64,000 bases of DNA from Gonatopus flavifemur (GCA_018340375.1 JAFFJZ010000003.1:51925006-51989005), one strand, 5' to 3'. Positions 35,066 to 45,479 are shown, counted from the stretch's first letter. Notes: generated by a model from the letters alone, not told the origin. A program made the numbers and translations.

Positions 35066-36084
35066 GTGGTAATCACTCAGCAGGGACAGTAATTGAATTT
35101 TCTCTGGAAAAGTATTGAGAATATTAGTATATCAAGAAAACAATCTTCCACAACTTTATTCTTCTTCCATAACAAAGATATGTTATTTCTACAATAAAAA
35201 ATTTGTATGAACTGAAATAACCAGGGACTTCGTTCAAATAAATTTCCTGCGGATAAAAAGTAGGTATCCACAAAACTTTAGTCGATGAAGAAATTGACTG
35301 ATATTTTGGGACTGCAATGAGTTTTCTCTACTCTGATTATCATAACCCTAGTGGAAATGAATCATATATGACCCATTTATGACCCATATATGATCCATAT
35401 ATGATCCACATATGATTCCCACAAAACATATATGACAATATATGCCCCATATATGACCCATATATGTCCCATATATGACCCATATATGACACATATATGA
35501 CCCATATATGACCCATATATGAGGCCGAAGCTTCATCAGTGATACATATAAAGAATATATGGTACCGCGCGCAACATATACTTTTGCAGGAAACGGTCAA
35601 GAACATATATGATTCATATTTGGTATAATTATTTGCTATGTATGGATCATTTCAAATCGGATTTTCCAAGAGTTCATAGATATTTTTGAAATGTTTGTCC
35701 CGAATTCTCTGTTGATAAATGTGAGATACGTATCATTTGTTTATTTACGTTTGATTTTCAAATTCCACAAGCAAAACTAATTTCTGGAACATAACGATAA
35801 TTTTCGTTTCGTTTTCGAAAATGTTACTCCACGGCATTCGAGAGATCTAGACAAAGCAAGGGCGGCCTGAGAACTCCGCGTGCTCGATTATTCAAGATTT
35901 GTAATGCAGCATAGATACGAGACATTTCATGGACGGATTGATGTGTAATGTCAAGTTATTGAGTTATCTTTTTTGTCTTGTTTTATTTATATTTCTTGAA
36001 TGTCGTAGAAAATCACCATTTTCAGAACTGAACCAAAAGTATTGCTATGCACCCTAGATCGATCGTGTTTGTTAAATAAAAAAA

Positions 36085-36110
36085 TTAACCCGTTGAGGTC
36101 ACACTTCAGA
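36085..36110 (+). mobile_element. Possible solo piggyBac-like end
   Basis: TTAACCCGTTGAGGTCACAC at 36085 has the TTAA-CCC start typical of piggyBac-type termini, and a small GGGTC…GACCC hairpin follows near 36130. No matching right end was found, so this is tentative. Confidence 0.25.
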
Positions 36111-36284
36111 GTACTTACCTAAAGGTTACACAGGGTCTTTCGGACCCCGAACCAAAGCAGCAGATGTCATTCACGCAGTCTTTCAAATATTGTTGCAGAT
36201 TTCTCGGTAAAATTCACATTTCGGTGTCTTTGACAATAACAGAAGGCAGCACAAATTAAAATTCACGACAAGCACTGTAAGCTA

Positions 36285-36429
36285 CCCTGACGAAAATTTT
36301 TGTCATAATTTCTCATAATTTCTCATTGTCCCAATTCATGAAGGAAATATGAGGAATTCTATTGTTCTTTCTCATATTTTCTCCATGAATTGGGACAATG
36401 AGAAATTATGACAAAAATTTTCGTCAGGG
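36285..36429. mobile_element. CCCTGACG-ended hairpin MITE, TA duplication
   Basis: CCCTGACGAAAATTTTTGTC is inverted as GACAAAAATTTTCGTCAGGG, and CCCAATTCATG as CATGAATTGGG, leaving a short loop. TA flanks both sides (36283-36284 and 36430-36431). It is nested in the element 35346-37123. Confidence 0.85.
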
Positions 36430-36929
36430 TACAGAACCACAGACTCTCCCTAGAGCCTTTTGGACTCTTGGTGATCTGAAAAGGCTGAAAATGTCCAAAT
36501 TCGAATAAACTACCATCTTTACTTCCACCGTAGGAATTCCACTAGACACAAATTGGAAAAAAAAATTTCACTCGAATTTTTGAAAAGTTCAGAAAAAATC
36601 CCAACTTTCATGCCTTATTAGTAATTCTGTGTGTTGAGACCTTTTCGAGATACACGCATTCAAAAAGAACTGGATTTGTCAAAACTAAAAGCTCTGACAC
36701 ATTGTAAACCGGTGAACACAATAAAATAAAAAAGAGCAAACGAACAAATTCGAAAATAATTATTCTAAAAATATTGAAGAACTCATTGTGAATCTGACCT
36801 GCAATAACTCATATATGTTTTATATGTGATCCACAATTGTTGATCTACCAATTCGGAGTTTATATATGAGCCATATATGGTTTTCAAGAATAAGCGGGAG
36901 TTCATATACGTGGAAGAAGTCGCTTCTTT

Positions 36930-37020
36930 CAAGCGACCGGCGGTGGCTCCAGTGAAAGGGGGATGGAAGTCCGGTGCCAACGAACCGCGTTCAATTCTCG
37001 TAGGAGAGACTTTTTTGATA
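36930..37020 (+). other. tRNA-like segment with T run, inside a MITE
   Basis: GGTGGCTCCAGTGAAAG resembles an A box/D-arm, CGCGTTCAATTCTCG resembles a B box about 50 bases later, and ACTTTTTTG gives a polymerase III terminator-like run. The arms do not pair into a proper cloverleaf. The segment is compositionally distinct (GC-richer) from the surrounding element. Confidence 0.4.
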
Positions 37021-37673
37021 CCCCTCAATAAATGGAAATAAATCATCTATGGGTCATATATGGGTCATACATGGTTTATATATGGGGCATATATAGGTCA
37101 TATATGGTGCATTTCCACTAGGGAAACTATTGGCACAATCGATACTTACCATCCATTTATTGTCAAAAATTCCTCTAAAGGAACTGCATTGAACTACACA
37201 TGTAATGATAAGTAATTAGACTTGAACGAATTATTATTAGCGAAAACTCACTGCGGTCCCAATATATCAGTCAAATTCTCCATCGACTAAAGTTTTGTGG
37301 ATACCTACTACTGCTTTGCAGGGAATTCATTCCAACAATATGCCTGCTTATTTTAGTTTATACAGATTTGTCATTGAAAAAATAACATCTCTTTATTTCA
37401 CTTGCTGATTCCACGAAAAATCATTGCATGTGTACAAAAGTTATGATGATAGTACATTCTTTCATAAAATGCAACTTTGTATCTTCGTCACTCTATGAAA
37501 GAAGAATAAAGTTGTGGAACATTGTTTCCTTGATATACTAATATTCTCAAATACTTTTCCAGAAAAAATTCAATTACTATCTCTGCTGAGTGATTGCCTA
37601 ATCTATAGACACTGATCAAGTATTCATTGGCAAAGTATTTCAAAATACAACACTCGATAAATGTAACAGATTA

Positions 37674-37873
37674 CCCTAGGTCAAGTCTCTTAGCAATTCA
37701 TGAGGAAATGTTCTTGATAAGCTTATGAATATATATTCATAGGTATTCATGATGCATCATCAGCACAAATTCATAGGACTTTGTGGTTTACTTATGAATG
37801 TCCTGTTGCAAAATCCATAATGGTTCATAGTAAGAACATTTTTTTATGACTCGCTATGCCACATTAATCAGGG
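37674..37873. mobile_element. CCCTAGG-ended MITE at tip of module 3
   Basis: A 200-bp copy almost identical to 34868-35065, without the nested CACTG element. Confidence 0.7.
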
Positions 37874-38467
37874 GTGGTAATCACTCAGCAGAGACAGTAA
37901 TTGAATTTTCTCTGGAAAAGTATTGAGAATATTAGTATATCAAGAAAACAATCTTCCACAACTTTATTCTTCTTTCATAGAGTGACGAAGATACAAAGTT
38001 GCATTTTATGAAAGAATGTACTATCATCATAACTTTTGCACACTTGCAATGATTTTTCAAGTGATTAGCATGTGAAATAGAGAGATGTTATTTTTAAAAT
38101 AACTAGGCACTTCGTGGGATAAATTTCCTGCGAATAAGTAGTAGACATCCACAAAACTTTATTCGATAGAGAAATTGACTGATATATTGGGAGCGCAGGG
38201 AGTTTTCTCTACTCTGATTATCATGAACTGTTGGTGCGATAGATACTTCACGAAGATTTATTGTCAAAAATTACTTCAAAAATTTGTCATAATAGGCCAT
38301 TCGATTCAAAATCACATCAAATAAGGAATAAACTGTACTCTAGAAGTACTTTGTCCCAAATTTCACTTTTCATGTATATCGATAAATCGTTCATTGGAAC
38401 GAATTTTCAATTGAACAAGGGCAAATCTCATGTACTCTATTGAATTGAATATACCTATCAAGTATCC

Positions 38468-38640
38468 TCTGAAAAAATATGAAAATACATGTTTCAGTTC
38501 TTTCTCATGAGAAAAAGGATATAAACTTGATGAATATTTTCATATATGCTCAGTTCACATTCTGATACGCGATATTTAAATCGTATTCTCCTTTGTTCTT
38601 GGAGATAATTTGATTTTGAGAAGAAGAATTCATCATTTGA
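38468..38640. repeat. Inverted copy of the 29385-29580 repeat
   Basis: Reverse complement of 29385-29580 with moderate divergence. It adjoins the outer edge of the hairpin modules on one side and the GAATCAAT insertion site on the other. Confidence 0.6.
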
Positions 38641-39035
38641 ATCAATCAACAGGGTTCCCCCAAAATTTGAAGAGTCATTTTCCCTGACTTTCCCTGACTT
38701 TCACTGACCATGTTCAAAATTTTCCCTGACTCTCAAATAAGTATACCCAGATAGCACACAAGTTGCTTTAAATTGTACCAAACCAATCAATTTGTTTCTA
38801 TAACTGGAAATAGCAAATCCGAAATACTTGGAGCAAGTTGGGATAACTCAGGACGCCACTAAGCAAACTCAACTTATAAATTAAATTGTGGAATTGTCAT
38901 GATTTATGATGGAATATTGTTACAATTTACCAGTATATCGCATCGTCACCAAATTCCTTTGAATATGAGTGTGATAAGTACATACATTCTGTCAAAAAAG
39001 TACCGGGAATTCTTGAATAAAACACAAAATATTTT

Positions 39036-40125
39036 TTATTCTTCCAAATCTATTGTATCGCCTTCAAAGTGGTCCCCTCCCGAAATGATACATTTATGCC
39101 AACGAACAATCCAATCATCAAAACATTTTTCATACGCTTTTTCCGGAATCGATTTCAGTTCTCGCCGCGAATTCTCTTTAATATCTTCTATCGATTCACA
39201 ACGGGTGCCTGAAAGTGGTAATTCAAGATTTGGAAACAGAAAAAAGTCGACTGGAGCCAGATCAGATGAATACGGTGGCTGTTCGATGATATTTGTTGAG
39301 TTTTTGGCCAAAAGTTGGTTCACAATGAAAGCCTTGTGAAATGGTGCATTATCGTGATGCAAAATCCATGAATTTTCTTTCCACAAATCTGGCCTTTTTC
39401 GACGAATTTGCTCTCTTAAACGCCGCATAGCGCTTAGATGATATTCTTTATTCACCGTCTGACCTTCTGGCAAGAATTCCGAATGTACAACACTGCGATA
39501 ATCAAAAAACACAGTCAACATTACCTTCACTTTTGATCGGCTTTGGCGTGGCTTTTTCGGTTTCGGCTCAGCTGGAAGCCGCCACTCCGAAGCTTGTTGA
39601 CTGGTTTGCATGTCATATTCGTAAACCCATGTCTCATCACCTGTTATAATGCGTGTTATGAATGTGGAGTCGAAATTGACTCGTTCTAGCATGTCTTCAG
39701 CGACCTGTACGCGATTCAGTTTTTGGAGAAAATTTAAGTCTTTCAGAACTAATCGAGCGGCAACGCGTTTCATGTCCAAACAATCATGTAAAATAGTACG
39801 AACTGATTCGTAAGACACAGAAAGTTCACCTGCTATCCCTCTCAAACTTAAGTGACGATTTTCAGTCACTATTTCCTTCACTTTATCGATATTAACTTCA
39901 GTTAAAGACGTCGATGGACGACCAGAGCGAGGCAAATCTTCCACCACGTCTCGACCACTTTTGAATGCACCGTACCGCTCATATGCACGTGTTTTTGATA
40001 GTCAATTCACCGTAAGCCTTCTCCAACATTTTCAGCGATTCGGCACACGAAATTCCATTTGCAAGGCAAAATTTAAAACAAATTCTTTGTTCTTTGTATC
40101 CATTGTGACAATCGCGGGACACACT
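39036..40125 (-). pseudogene. Mariner transposase, frameshifted N-terminus
   Basis: On the minus strand the start codon is near 40105. The first 50 or so codons, covering the first helix-turn-helix, contain at least two or three frame changes. From 39947 the frame is open for 303 codons to 39036. It contains GRPSTSLTEVNIDKVKEIV (second DNA-binding half), TGDETWVYEY, LHHDNAPFH and LAPVDFFLFP, with the last two catalytic D residues 34 apart. It ends with FEGDTIDLEE. The domain order matches functional mariners, but the damaged start makes it inactive. Confidence 0.9.
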
Positions 40126-40791
40126 TGAGAGAACTGAAAAGATCGAGCACTATCTTTGACTATATAAGTATGGACTGCCAGTTACCCCCACTTTTCCTAT
40201 ATAAACTGCCGAAAATGTGTAACCAGCATTGAACGATATTTTTCGATATTTAGGCTCCGCCCAAGTGACCGAAAACGCGGGAATTCCAAATGTGGTTTGA
40301 ATAATCGTAAAAAAAACCCAATGATTCGATAAGAATTACAGGTTATAATTTATTGACGTTTGATACATTGAGTATAAGAATGAGGATCATCGTTAAAAGC
40401 AATAAATACGATTCTTATATTGACGTAAACAATGTAAAATAAATATTCAGAGAATATCAGTCGCATTGCATCATGTGTTCTGATGGTTGATTTTTTGCAT
40501 GTATTTTGAGAATTATTACATCGATCAACTTATTCATCTGATTACTCATAATTATTATTTATGATCATCATTCAAAATATTTATCAAAATATAAAATATA
40601 TATATTTCTCAAAATATTTTTAAAGCAATTATAAAACATTTATAATAAACAACCTCAATACTAAGTATATCGTTGGGATATTCCTTGAACATTCAGAAAA
40701 TCTAGTCTCAGTTTGTAAAATTTTATGAAGCTATAAGTACTTTTAGATGAATACGAATGTAATAATCTAATTCGAAAAATTGGAAAAGCAA

Positions 40792-41028
40792 CCCTGGTTA
40801 AAGTCTCAAAGCGATTCGTAAGAAAATGTCCTTATTATGAAACTTTCCAAATTTCGCAACAGGAAATTCATAAGTAAACATGAAAATATATTCATAATTA
40901 TTCATGATGAATCATAAGCAGAATTTCACAGGACTTCGTGGTTTACTTATGAATTTCCTGTTGCAGAATCTGTAACATTCCATAATAAGGACATGTTGTT
41001 ATGAATTGCTATGAGACTTTAACCAGGG
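40792..41028. mobile_element. CCCTGGTTAAAG-ended MITE, AA duplication
   Basis: The ends CCCTGGTTAAAGTCTCAAAG and GAGACTTTAACCAGGG are inverted, flanked by AA (40790-40791 and 41029-41030). An inner pair GCAACAGGAAATTCATAAGT and its reverse complement completes the fold. It is the best-preserved member of the family found at the module tips. Confidence 0.9.
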
Positions 41029-41375
41029 AATCTAATTAAGAGGCACGTCCAGTAAGTGAAAAAACTTTATCTGAGTGGCACTACACGGAGAGAAAAGAAT
41101 GGTTATACTTCCAATGCACCATGGTAATGATTACTATGTTACCATGGTACGAAGATTTTAGGTTATAACCTATACGTTGCAATCAATAAAAAATCATAAT
41201 ACACATTCAGAAACAATTTCCATCCCAATTAGCTGATTGAGTTTGAGGAATTACATCCTACTCATTTCAATAAGAATTACTCCCTTGATCAGAGGTTAGA
41301 TTGTATTTCAAAACAAATCACAACACCGAACAGCTGATCAGTCAATTTTAGTTTGCGGTTACTGGCGGCGCTGCT

Positions 41376-41673
41376 AGGGTTACCAGATCGCCGGCGGCCG
41401 GAATGAGGACACCTCCCCTGCCATACCTGATGACCTTTTTTTTTTTTTTCAGAGACCAGTATAAATCAGACCGTGCTTTTTATATATTATATATCTTTAT
41501 TTTAAACATCTAATACAGCATAACGAGCATATAATATTTGACTTAGAAATCGAATTGAAAATTTTTATGGAAAATTCATAAAAATGAAGATACTGGCCGA
41601 AAAAAGAGGACACGACCTGCAACTGGTATAAATGGGGACATGTCCACTAAAATGAGGACGTCTGGTAACCCTA
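41376..41673. mobile_element. hAT-like MITE, 8-bp duplication GCGCTGCT
   Basis: AGGGTTACCAGA and TCTGGTAACCCTA are inverted. GCGCTGCT is exactly duplicated at 41368-41375 and 41674-41681. Eight-base duplications are typical of hAT insertions. No coding sequence. Confidence 0.85.
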
Positions 41674-42128
41674 GCGCTGCTCAATGTTGATTACAAGTCT
41701 GAAGTTAGCAACCAGCAGTCCATACTTATATAGTCAAAGAGCACTATAAACAAACTGAATGACAGATGACAGTCGAACTCCGCGTCAATATACAGGACGA
41801 ATGTACCAACTTAACAACAAAAAGAATGTTGACAAACCCGTTAGCCGCACTTTTTAAATGATCAATTCTCGGTACTTTTTTGATAGAATGTATGTGTATA
41901 CTTCCCTATCCATATAATGGTATCAAGGGCGTATTCAGAAACTCACTATCCTCCTTTGAGGGCACTCGAGCATAAGGAAGTGGGGGACGGAAAGATTCAA
42001 ATTTGTTAATGTTTGGAGGTTCAAATTTTACAATTTTATTCTTGAGCCTTCAGAAATCACTCAGCCATTCAAGGTTTGCGGCGATGTGGAACTCTAGGCA
42101 TGTAATTTATTATTATTCACTTCAAGTA

Positions 42129-42630
42129 CCCTGGTGGAAATGAAGCGTATACACAAAGCGAGAAGGGAACGTATATGAAGCGAAAAACGTTTCAACTCCC
42201 TCTTTCTGGAGCGTATGATACCCGCTTGCTGGAAAGTCATCAAATCATACGTTCGGTATACGTTTCATAAACTTCCGATCCCGTTTCGCATATGCTTCAT
42301 GTAACGTAATAGAAGGTTATATGGAGCGTATGCGAGTCATACCTATTCTGACTTCGAATAACATCTTTTAGTAGTCGATGTCAATGACGATCCATGGCTC
42401 AGTGGATAAGATCCTACCATAGTGAAAGTCACCGGTTCGATTCTCACCACAGGGTTCAATTTTTTTGTCTAGATTTCTTGAATTTTTCTCGCTTTCTTTG
42501 TTTCAATTCCCGTTTCACATACTCTTTGTATCCTTTCCATTCGAGCTTCGTATACTTTCCTTTAACGTTTCTGTTACCCTTCAGCATACGCTTTGTTTAC
42601 TCTTTATTCTCGCTCCCATTTTCACCAGGG
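42129..42630. mobile_element. CCCTGGTGGAAATG-ended element, TA duplication
   Basis: The left end CCCTGGTGGAAATGAAGCGT and right end (…CGCTCCCATTTTCACCAGGG) are inverted; TA flanks both (42127-42128 and 42631-42632). AAGCGTA/CGTATG motifs are repeated near the left end and TACGCTT/CATACTC motifs near the right. A tRNA-like segment lies at 42390-42470. Confidence 0.85.
42390..42470 (+). other. tRNA-like segment with T7 run, inside a MITE
   Basis: ATGGCTCAGTGGATAAG is a good A-box/D-arm match and CCGGTTCGATTCTCACC a good B-box match about 35 bases later, followed by ATTTTTTTG, a strong polymerase III terminator. Acceptor and T stems do not pair, so it is not a working tRNA. It could still bind TFIIIC and drive a short transcript. 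Confidence 0.5.
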
Positions 42631-42695
42631 TAAGGTAGTAAATTTTTGGATATTCCCTTGAATGGTATTACACTTCACTCCAAAAAATTTGGCAG

Positions 42696-42860
42696 TGTTA
42701 GGTGAAGTCCACTCCGGATGGTGTTGTTTCAACACCTGACGGTGTTATTTCGACACCGTATGGTGTCAATCTAATACCATTTGGAATTATTTCAACACTG
42801 AATTCCGGAGTGGACCTTTATAGAATCCGCGCGGTGTTAATTCTGACACCGCTTTTCTCA
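42696..42860. repeat. Row of small GGTGTT…AACACC hairpins
   Basis: GGTGTTGTTTCAACACC, GGTGTTATTTCGACACC and GGTGTCAATCTAATACC follow each other about 22 bp apart. The cluster is enclosed by inverted GTCCACTCCGGA (42707) and TCCGGAGTGGAC (42804). It is probably a small palindromic MITE. Confidence 0.55.
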
Positions 42861-43682
42861 CAGTATTTTGAGACGTTTGGAGGTGATCTACGGATTGAAA
42901 CAAAATAAGCACAGTCAATAGATCAATTGTGAATACTCATTCTCCTGACATCGCGTTTTGAACCGAACCAAAGGAATGGTATTTGCAAACAAAATCGCAA
43001 GGCAATTCAATGAAATTTATACTTCACCCATACAGCACAAGAGTTCCCGTTATGCTCATGAATATGTATTTATTATGAATATTTTGAATTCAAAATGAAC
43101 TCTTAATGAATAACTTAATGTTCAGAAAGAATTCGTATCAAGGCTCCATAATGAATTCTGCGTACATTCAATGCATTTTGATTTTGACTTCATTGAATTC
43201 TCATTGAATTCATTATTGGTTGCATAACGGCGACTATTCAGGGAGTCTTTGGGAAGTCTTTATGAATTCAAATTGATCATTTGTGCTGGCTGGGTAAAAA
43301 ATACACAAATGGACCTTGAAAATTTTCTGCTGGAATCAAATGTTCCAATTTTCCCTGACTTTTAATAAATTTCAATGGATTTCCCTGACTAATGGAGCAT
43401 TTTGCAAACGTTCCCTGACTTCCCCTGATTGAATAAGAATTTCCTGACTTTCCCTGACTTTCCCTGACTTTCAATGTCTGGGGGGGCCCTGAATCAATGA
43501 TTTTTTCAATATGAATGAAAATTACATTTTTGATTGTATTCTGTCTAACCTAATGCTCAACTCTTGAGTGTTTCTCATCTCCCGGAAATTGCCATCGGTT
43601 GTGTTTTGTTTTGGTTTTGTTCTTGGAAATTGTTATTGTTTTGATTCACGTGTGAATACCTTAGAAATTTAGCATTCTCAAA

Positions 43683-43851
43683 CAGTGCTGCCAGAAATGA
43701 AGGAGCTCCAGCGTTTTACCCCCTCCATGTACCATCGCAGAGCACGCACGCTATAACTATATATATGACATCTATAGTTATAGCGTGCGTGCTTTGCAAT
43801 GGTATATGGAGAGGGTAAAACGCTGGAGCTCCTTCATTTCTGGCAGCACTG
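43683..43851. mobile_element. hAT-like hairpin MITE, CAGTGCTGCCAG ends
   Basis: CAGTGCTGCCAGAAATGAAG is inverted as CTTCATTTCTGGCAGCACTG; about 75 bp of each arm pairs. The flanks TTCTCAAA (43675-43682) and TTCCCAAA (43852-43859) are an 8-bp duplication with one mismatch. Confidence 0.85.
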
Positions 43852-43910
43852 TTCCCAAACTGCTCAGTTCTCTGTTATCATTTGGAGGGAACACATTTCT
43901 AAATATCATG

Positions 43911-44971
43911 TCTGATTACGCGCCAAACGATATTGTTGACGTTTTGTTGTGTCTTGGTGAAACGCGGGGAAATTATGTTGAATCTGTGAGAACGTTTCAA
44001 CGTCGTTCTCCGGATCGGAGGTGTCCAAATCGCATTACGATCCGATTTCTTGAAGAATGTGCTCGTCAAGGTCTCCTCAAACGACAGAGGAACGAGAAAG
44101 TTTATGCGGATGACAATGATCCTGATGTGAGATCGCTGGCTGTGCTGGCATTAATTCATATTAATCCCCATATCAGTCTTCGGGATATTGAGGAAATGAC
44201 CGGGATTCCTCGATCCACAGCTCAGCGTATCTTGAAATCGTTGGATTATCATCCGTACCATATCACTTTGGTGCAATCTCTAACAGCTGAGGATTTCATG
44301 ACAAGATTGAACTTCTGCACGTGGGCCCAACGGAGAATTGAAGAAGATCCTACTTTCTCTCATCAAGTTATGTTCTCTGATGAGGCAATATTTCACAATG
44401 TTGGAATTCTCAATAGGCACAATTGCCATTATTGGAGTGCTCAGAATCCTTACTGGGTCCGGACAATCAATCATCAACACCGTTGGAGTGTGAACGTTTC
44501 GTGCGAGATTGTAGATTCCAGGATCATAGGGCCGTATTTTTTTTAAGGAAACCTGACTGGCGCGGAATATCTTCGTTCTTTGCATTTTGAACTCTCTGCT
44601 CTTATGGAAGACGTAAGTCTTGACGTGAGATCAAGGATGTGGTTCCAACAGGATGAAGCACCTCCTCATTACATGCGAATTGTTCGAAAATTTCTGGACG
44701 AGAAGTCTCCCAGAAGGTGGATTGGCCGTGGAGGACCTGTGCGATGGCCACCTAAGTCGCCAGATCTGATTTTTTCTTGTGGGGTTGCATAAAAAATGTT
44801 GTATTCCGTGAACCTCCAACAACACGCGATGACATGGAAGATCGAATAAGAAGAGCATGCACAGCAATAACACCTGCTACGTTGCAAGCAACTGTAGAAA
44901 ACTTTCATAAAAGAATTGCGCTTTGTCAAAGGCAAAACGGCGCTCATTTTGAACATCTTTTGAATGCCTAA
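43911..44971 (+). pseudogene. DD41D transposase, two breaks
   Basis: It begins near MSDYAPNDIVDVLLCLGE and is open to a stop caused by an indel in the T run at 44536-44545. It resumes with GAEYLRSLHFELSALMED, then loses about 10 bases after PKSPDL (44760-44768), and continues (DFFLWGC…) to the end HFEHLLNA at 44971. Catalytic texts VMFSDEAIF, WFQQDEAPPH and DFFLWG are all still readable. It ends like the intact copy at 16363 (FEHLLH), but the proteins differ throughout, so these are separate families. Confidence 0.85.
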
Positions 44972-45479
44972 TGCGGCCCCGAAGATACACCTCCAGTTCA
45001 GACAATTTGCCCTTTTCATGGCCACAATGATGTGTAAAGTCCGATCGCGCAACCTCCTCGTGGTGCACATTGGGTAACGCTGATGCTGACGGCAATTTCC
45101 GGGAGATGAGAAACACTCAAGAGTTGAGCATTATGTTAGACAGAATACAATCCGAGGGTTCGAGAATTCTCATTTTCTCATCAATTAGAGCGCCATCTAT
45201 GAGGATTTCGGAAAAACGTTCAAGGCAAAAGTTCCTTGGTTTTTAGCGTAGAATCTAAACCGGTAGTAAAAAATAGGGGATTCCATTTGAAAAACATGAG
45301 TTGACCTCAGAATGACCTTGAAAGTGGGATCTGAGGTCAAAGCCAAGTTCACCATCGGATGTCCCCCTCAGATTCTTACATTTTTTTCCCGGAACATTTT
45401 CTGCTGAATCCATTCGTTTTCGGGATATTCTAAGTGACAGATTAAAATGGGACACCCTGTATATACATATGTTCATACA

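Larger units (their letters stand above)
35346..37123. mobile_element. CCCTAGTGGAAATG-ended element, AA duplication, empty site known
   Basis: The ends CCCTAGTGGAAATGA and CATTTCCACTAGGG are inverted. CATATATGACC motifs are clustered next to the left end (35365-35520) and, inverted, next to the right end (37045-37108). AA flanks both sides; module 1 shows the empty site CATAAACTATTGG near 34350. The interior holds a smaller MITE (36285-36429), a piggyBac-like end (36085) and a tRNA-like segment (36930-37020). No transposase frame. Confidence 0.85.
32938..38464. repeat. Three tandem hairpin modules (composite fold-back element)
   Basis: The outer edges ACTTGATAGGTATATTC (32938) and GAATATACCTATCAAGT (to 38463) are inverted, and the mirror runs inward for about 600 bp. 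Inside, the landmark CCCAATATATCAGTCAA occurs in direct orientation near 33216, 34455 and 37258 and inverted near 34306, 35297 and 38173. That is three direct and three inverted arms alternating. Each module holds a copy of one MITE at its tip (33603-34073, 34868-35065, 37674-37873). Module 2 is split by the element 35346-37123. No coding sequence. Confidence 0.8.
38981..41894 (-). mobile_element. Mariner element (DD34D) with internal insertions
   Basis: The ends CATACATTCTGTCAAAAAAG and CTTTTTTGATAGAATGTATG are inverted; TA precedes the left end. The body has grown to 2.9 kb because about 1.5 kb is inserted between the 5' leader and the transposase (about 40180-41715). That insertion includes MITEs at 40792 and 41376. 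Confidence 0.85.
38746..43294. mobile_element. CCCAGATAGCACA-ended element, TA duplication, split by insertions
   Basis: The left end CCCAGATAGCACACA and right end TTTGTGCTGGCTGGG are inverted with a few mismatches, and TA flanks both (38744-38745 and 43295-43296). The mariner at 38981 and the MITE at 42129 are inserted in it. Without them it would be about 1.1 kb and non-coding. Confidence 0.6.
38647..43490. mobile_element. Outer nested element with TTCCCTGACT arrays, 8-bp duplication
   Basis: The left part begins (CAA)CAGGGTTCCCCC and the right part ends GGGGGGCCCT(G). GAATCAAT occurs exactly at both outer flanks (38639-38646 and 43491-43498), the 8 bp expected of hAT-type insertion. Both ends carry tandem TTTCCCTGACT words (38682-38735 and 43350-43470). 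All other elements between 38746 and 43294 lie inside it. Confidence 0.6.
43500..45459 (+). mobile_element. Second DD41D mariner-like element, degraded
   Basis: The right terminal repeat (about 45092-45459) ends ACACCCTG before TATA and contains the same internal words (GATGTCCCCCTC, GACCTCAGAATG) as the element at 15907. On the left only the inner 60 bp of the repeat survives (43537-43596, mirror of 45092-45151). A hAT-like hairpin MITE is inserted at 43683. Confidence 0.8.

Noticed and set aside
35340..35606. Minus-strand frame of 88 codons rich in SYMGHIW
   Set aside because: Translation of the CATATATGACC subterminal repeats of the CCCTAGT element.
42390..42470. A functional tRNA gene
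   Set aside because: A and B boxes are good but the acceptor and T stems do not pair, so it is listed only as tRNA-like.
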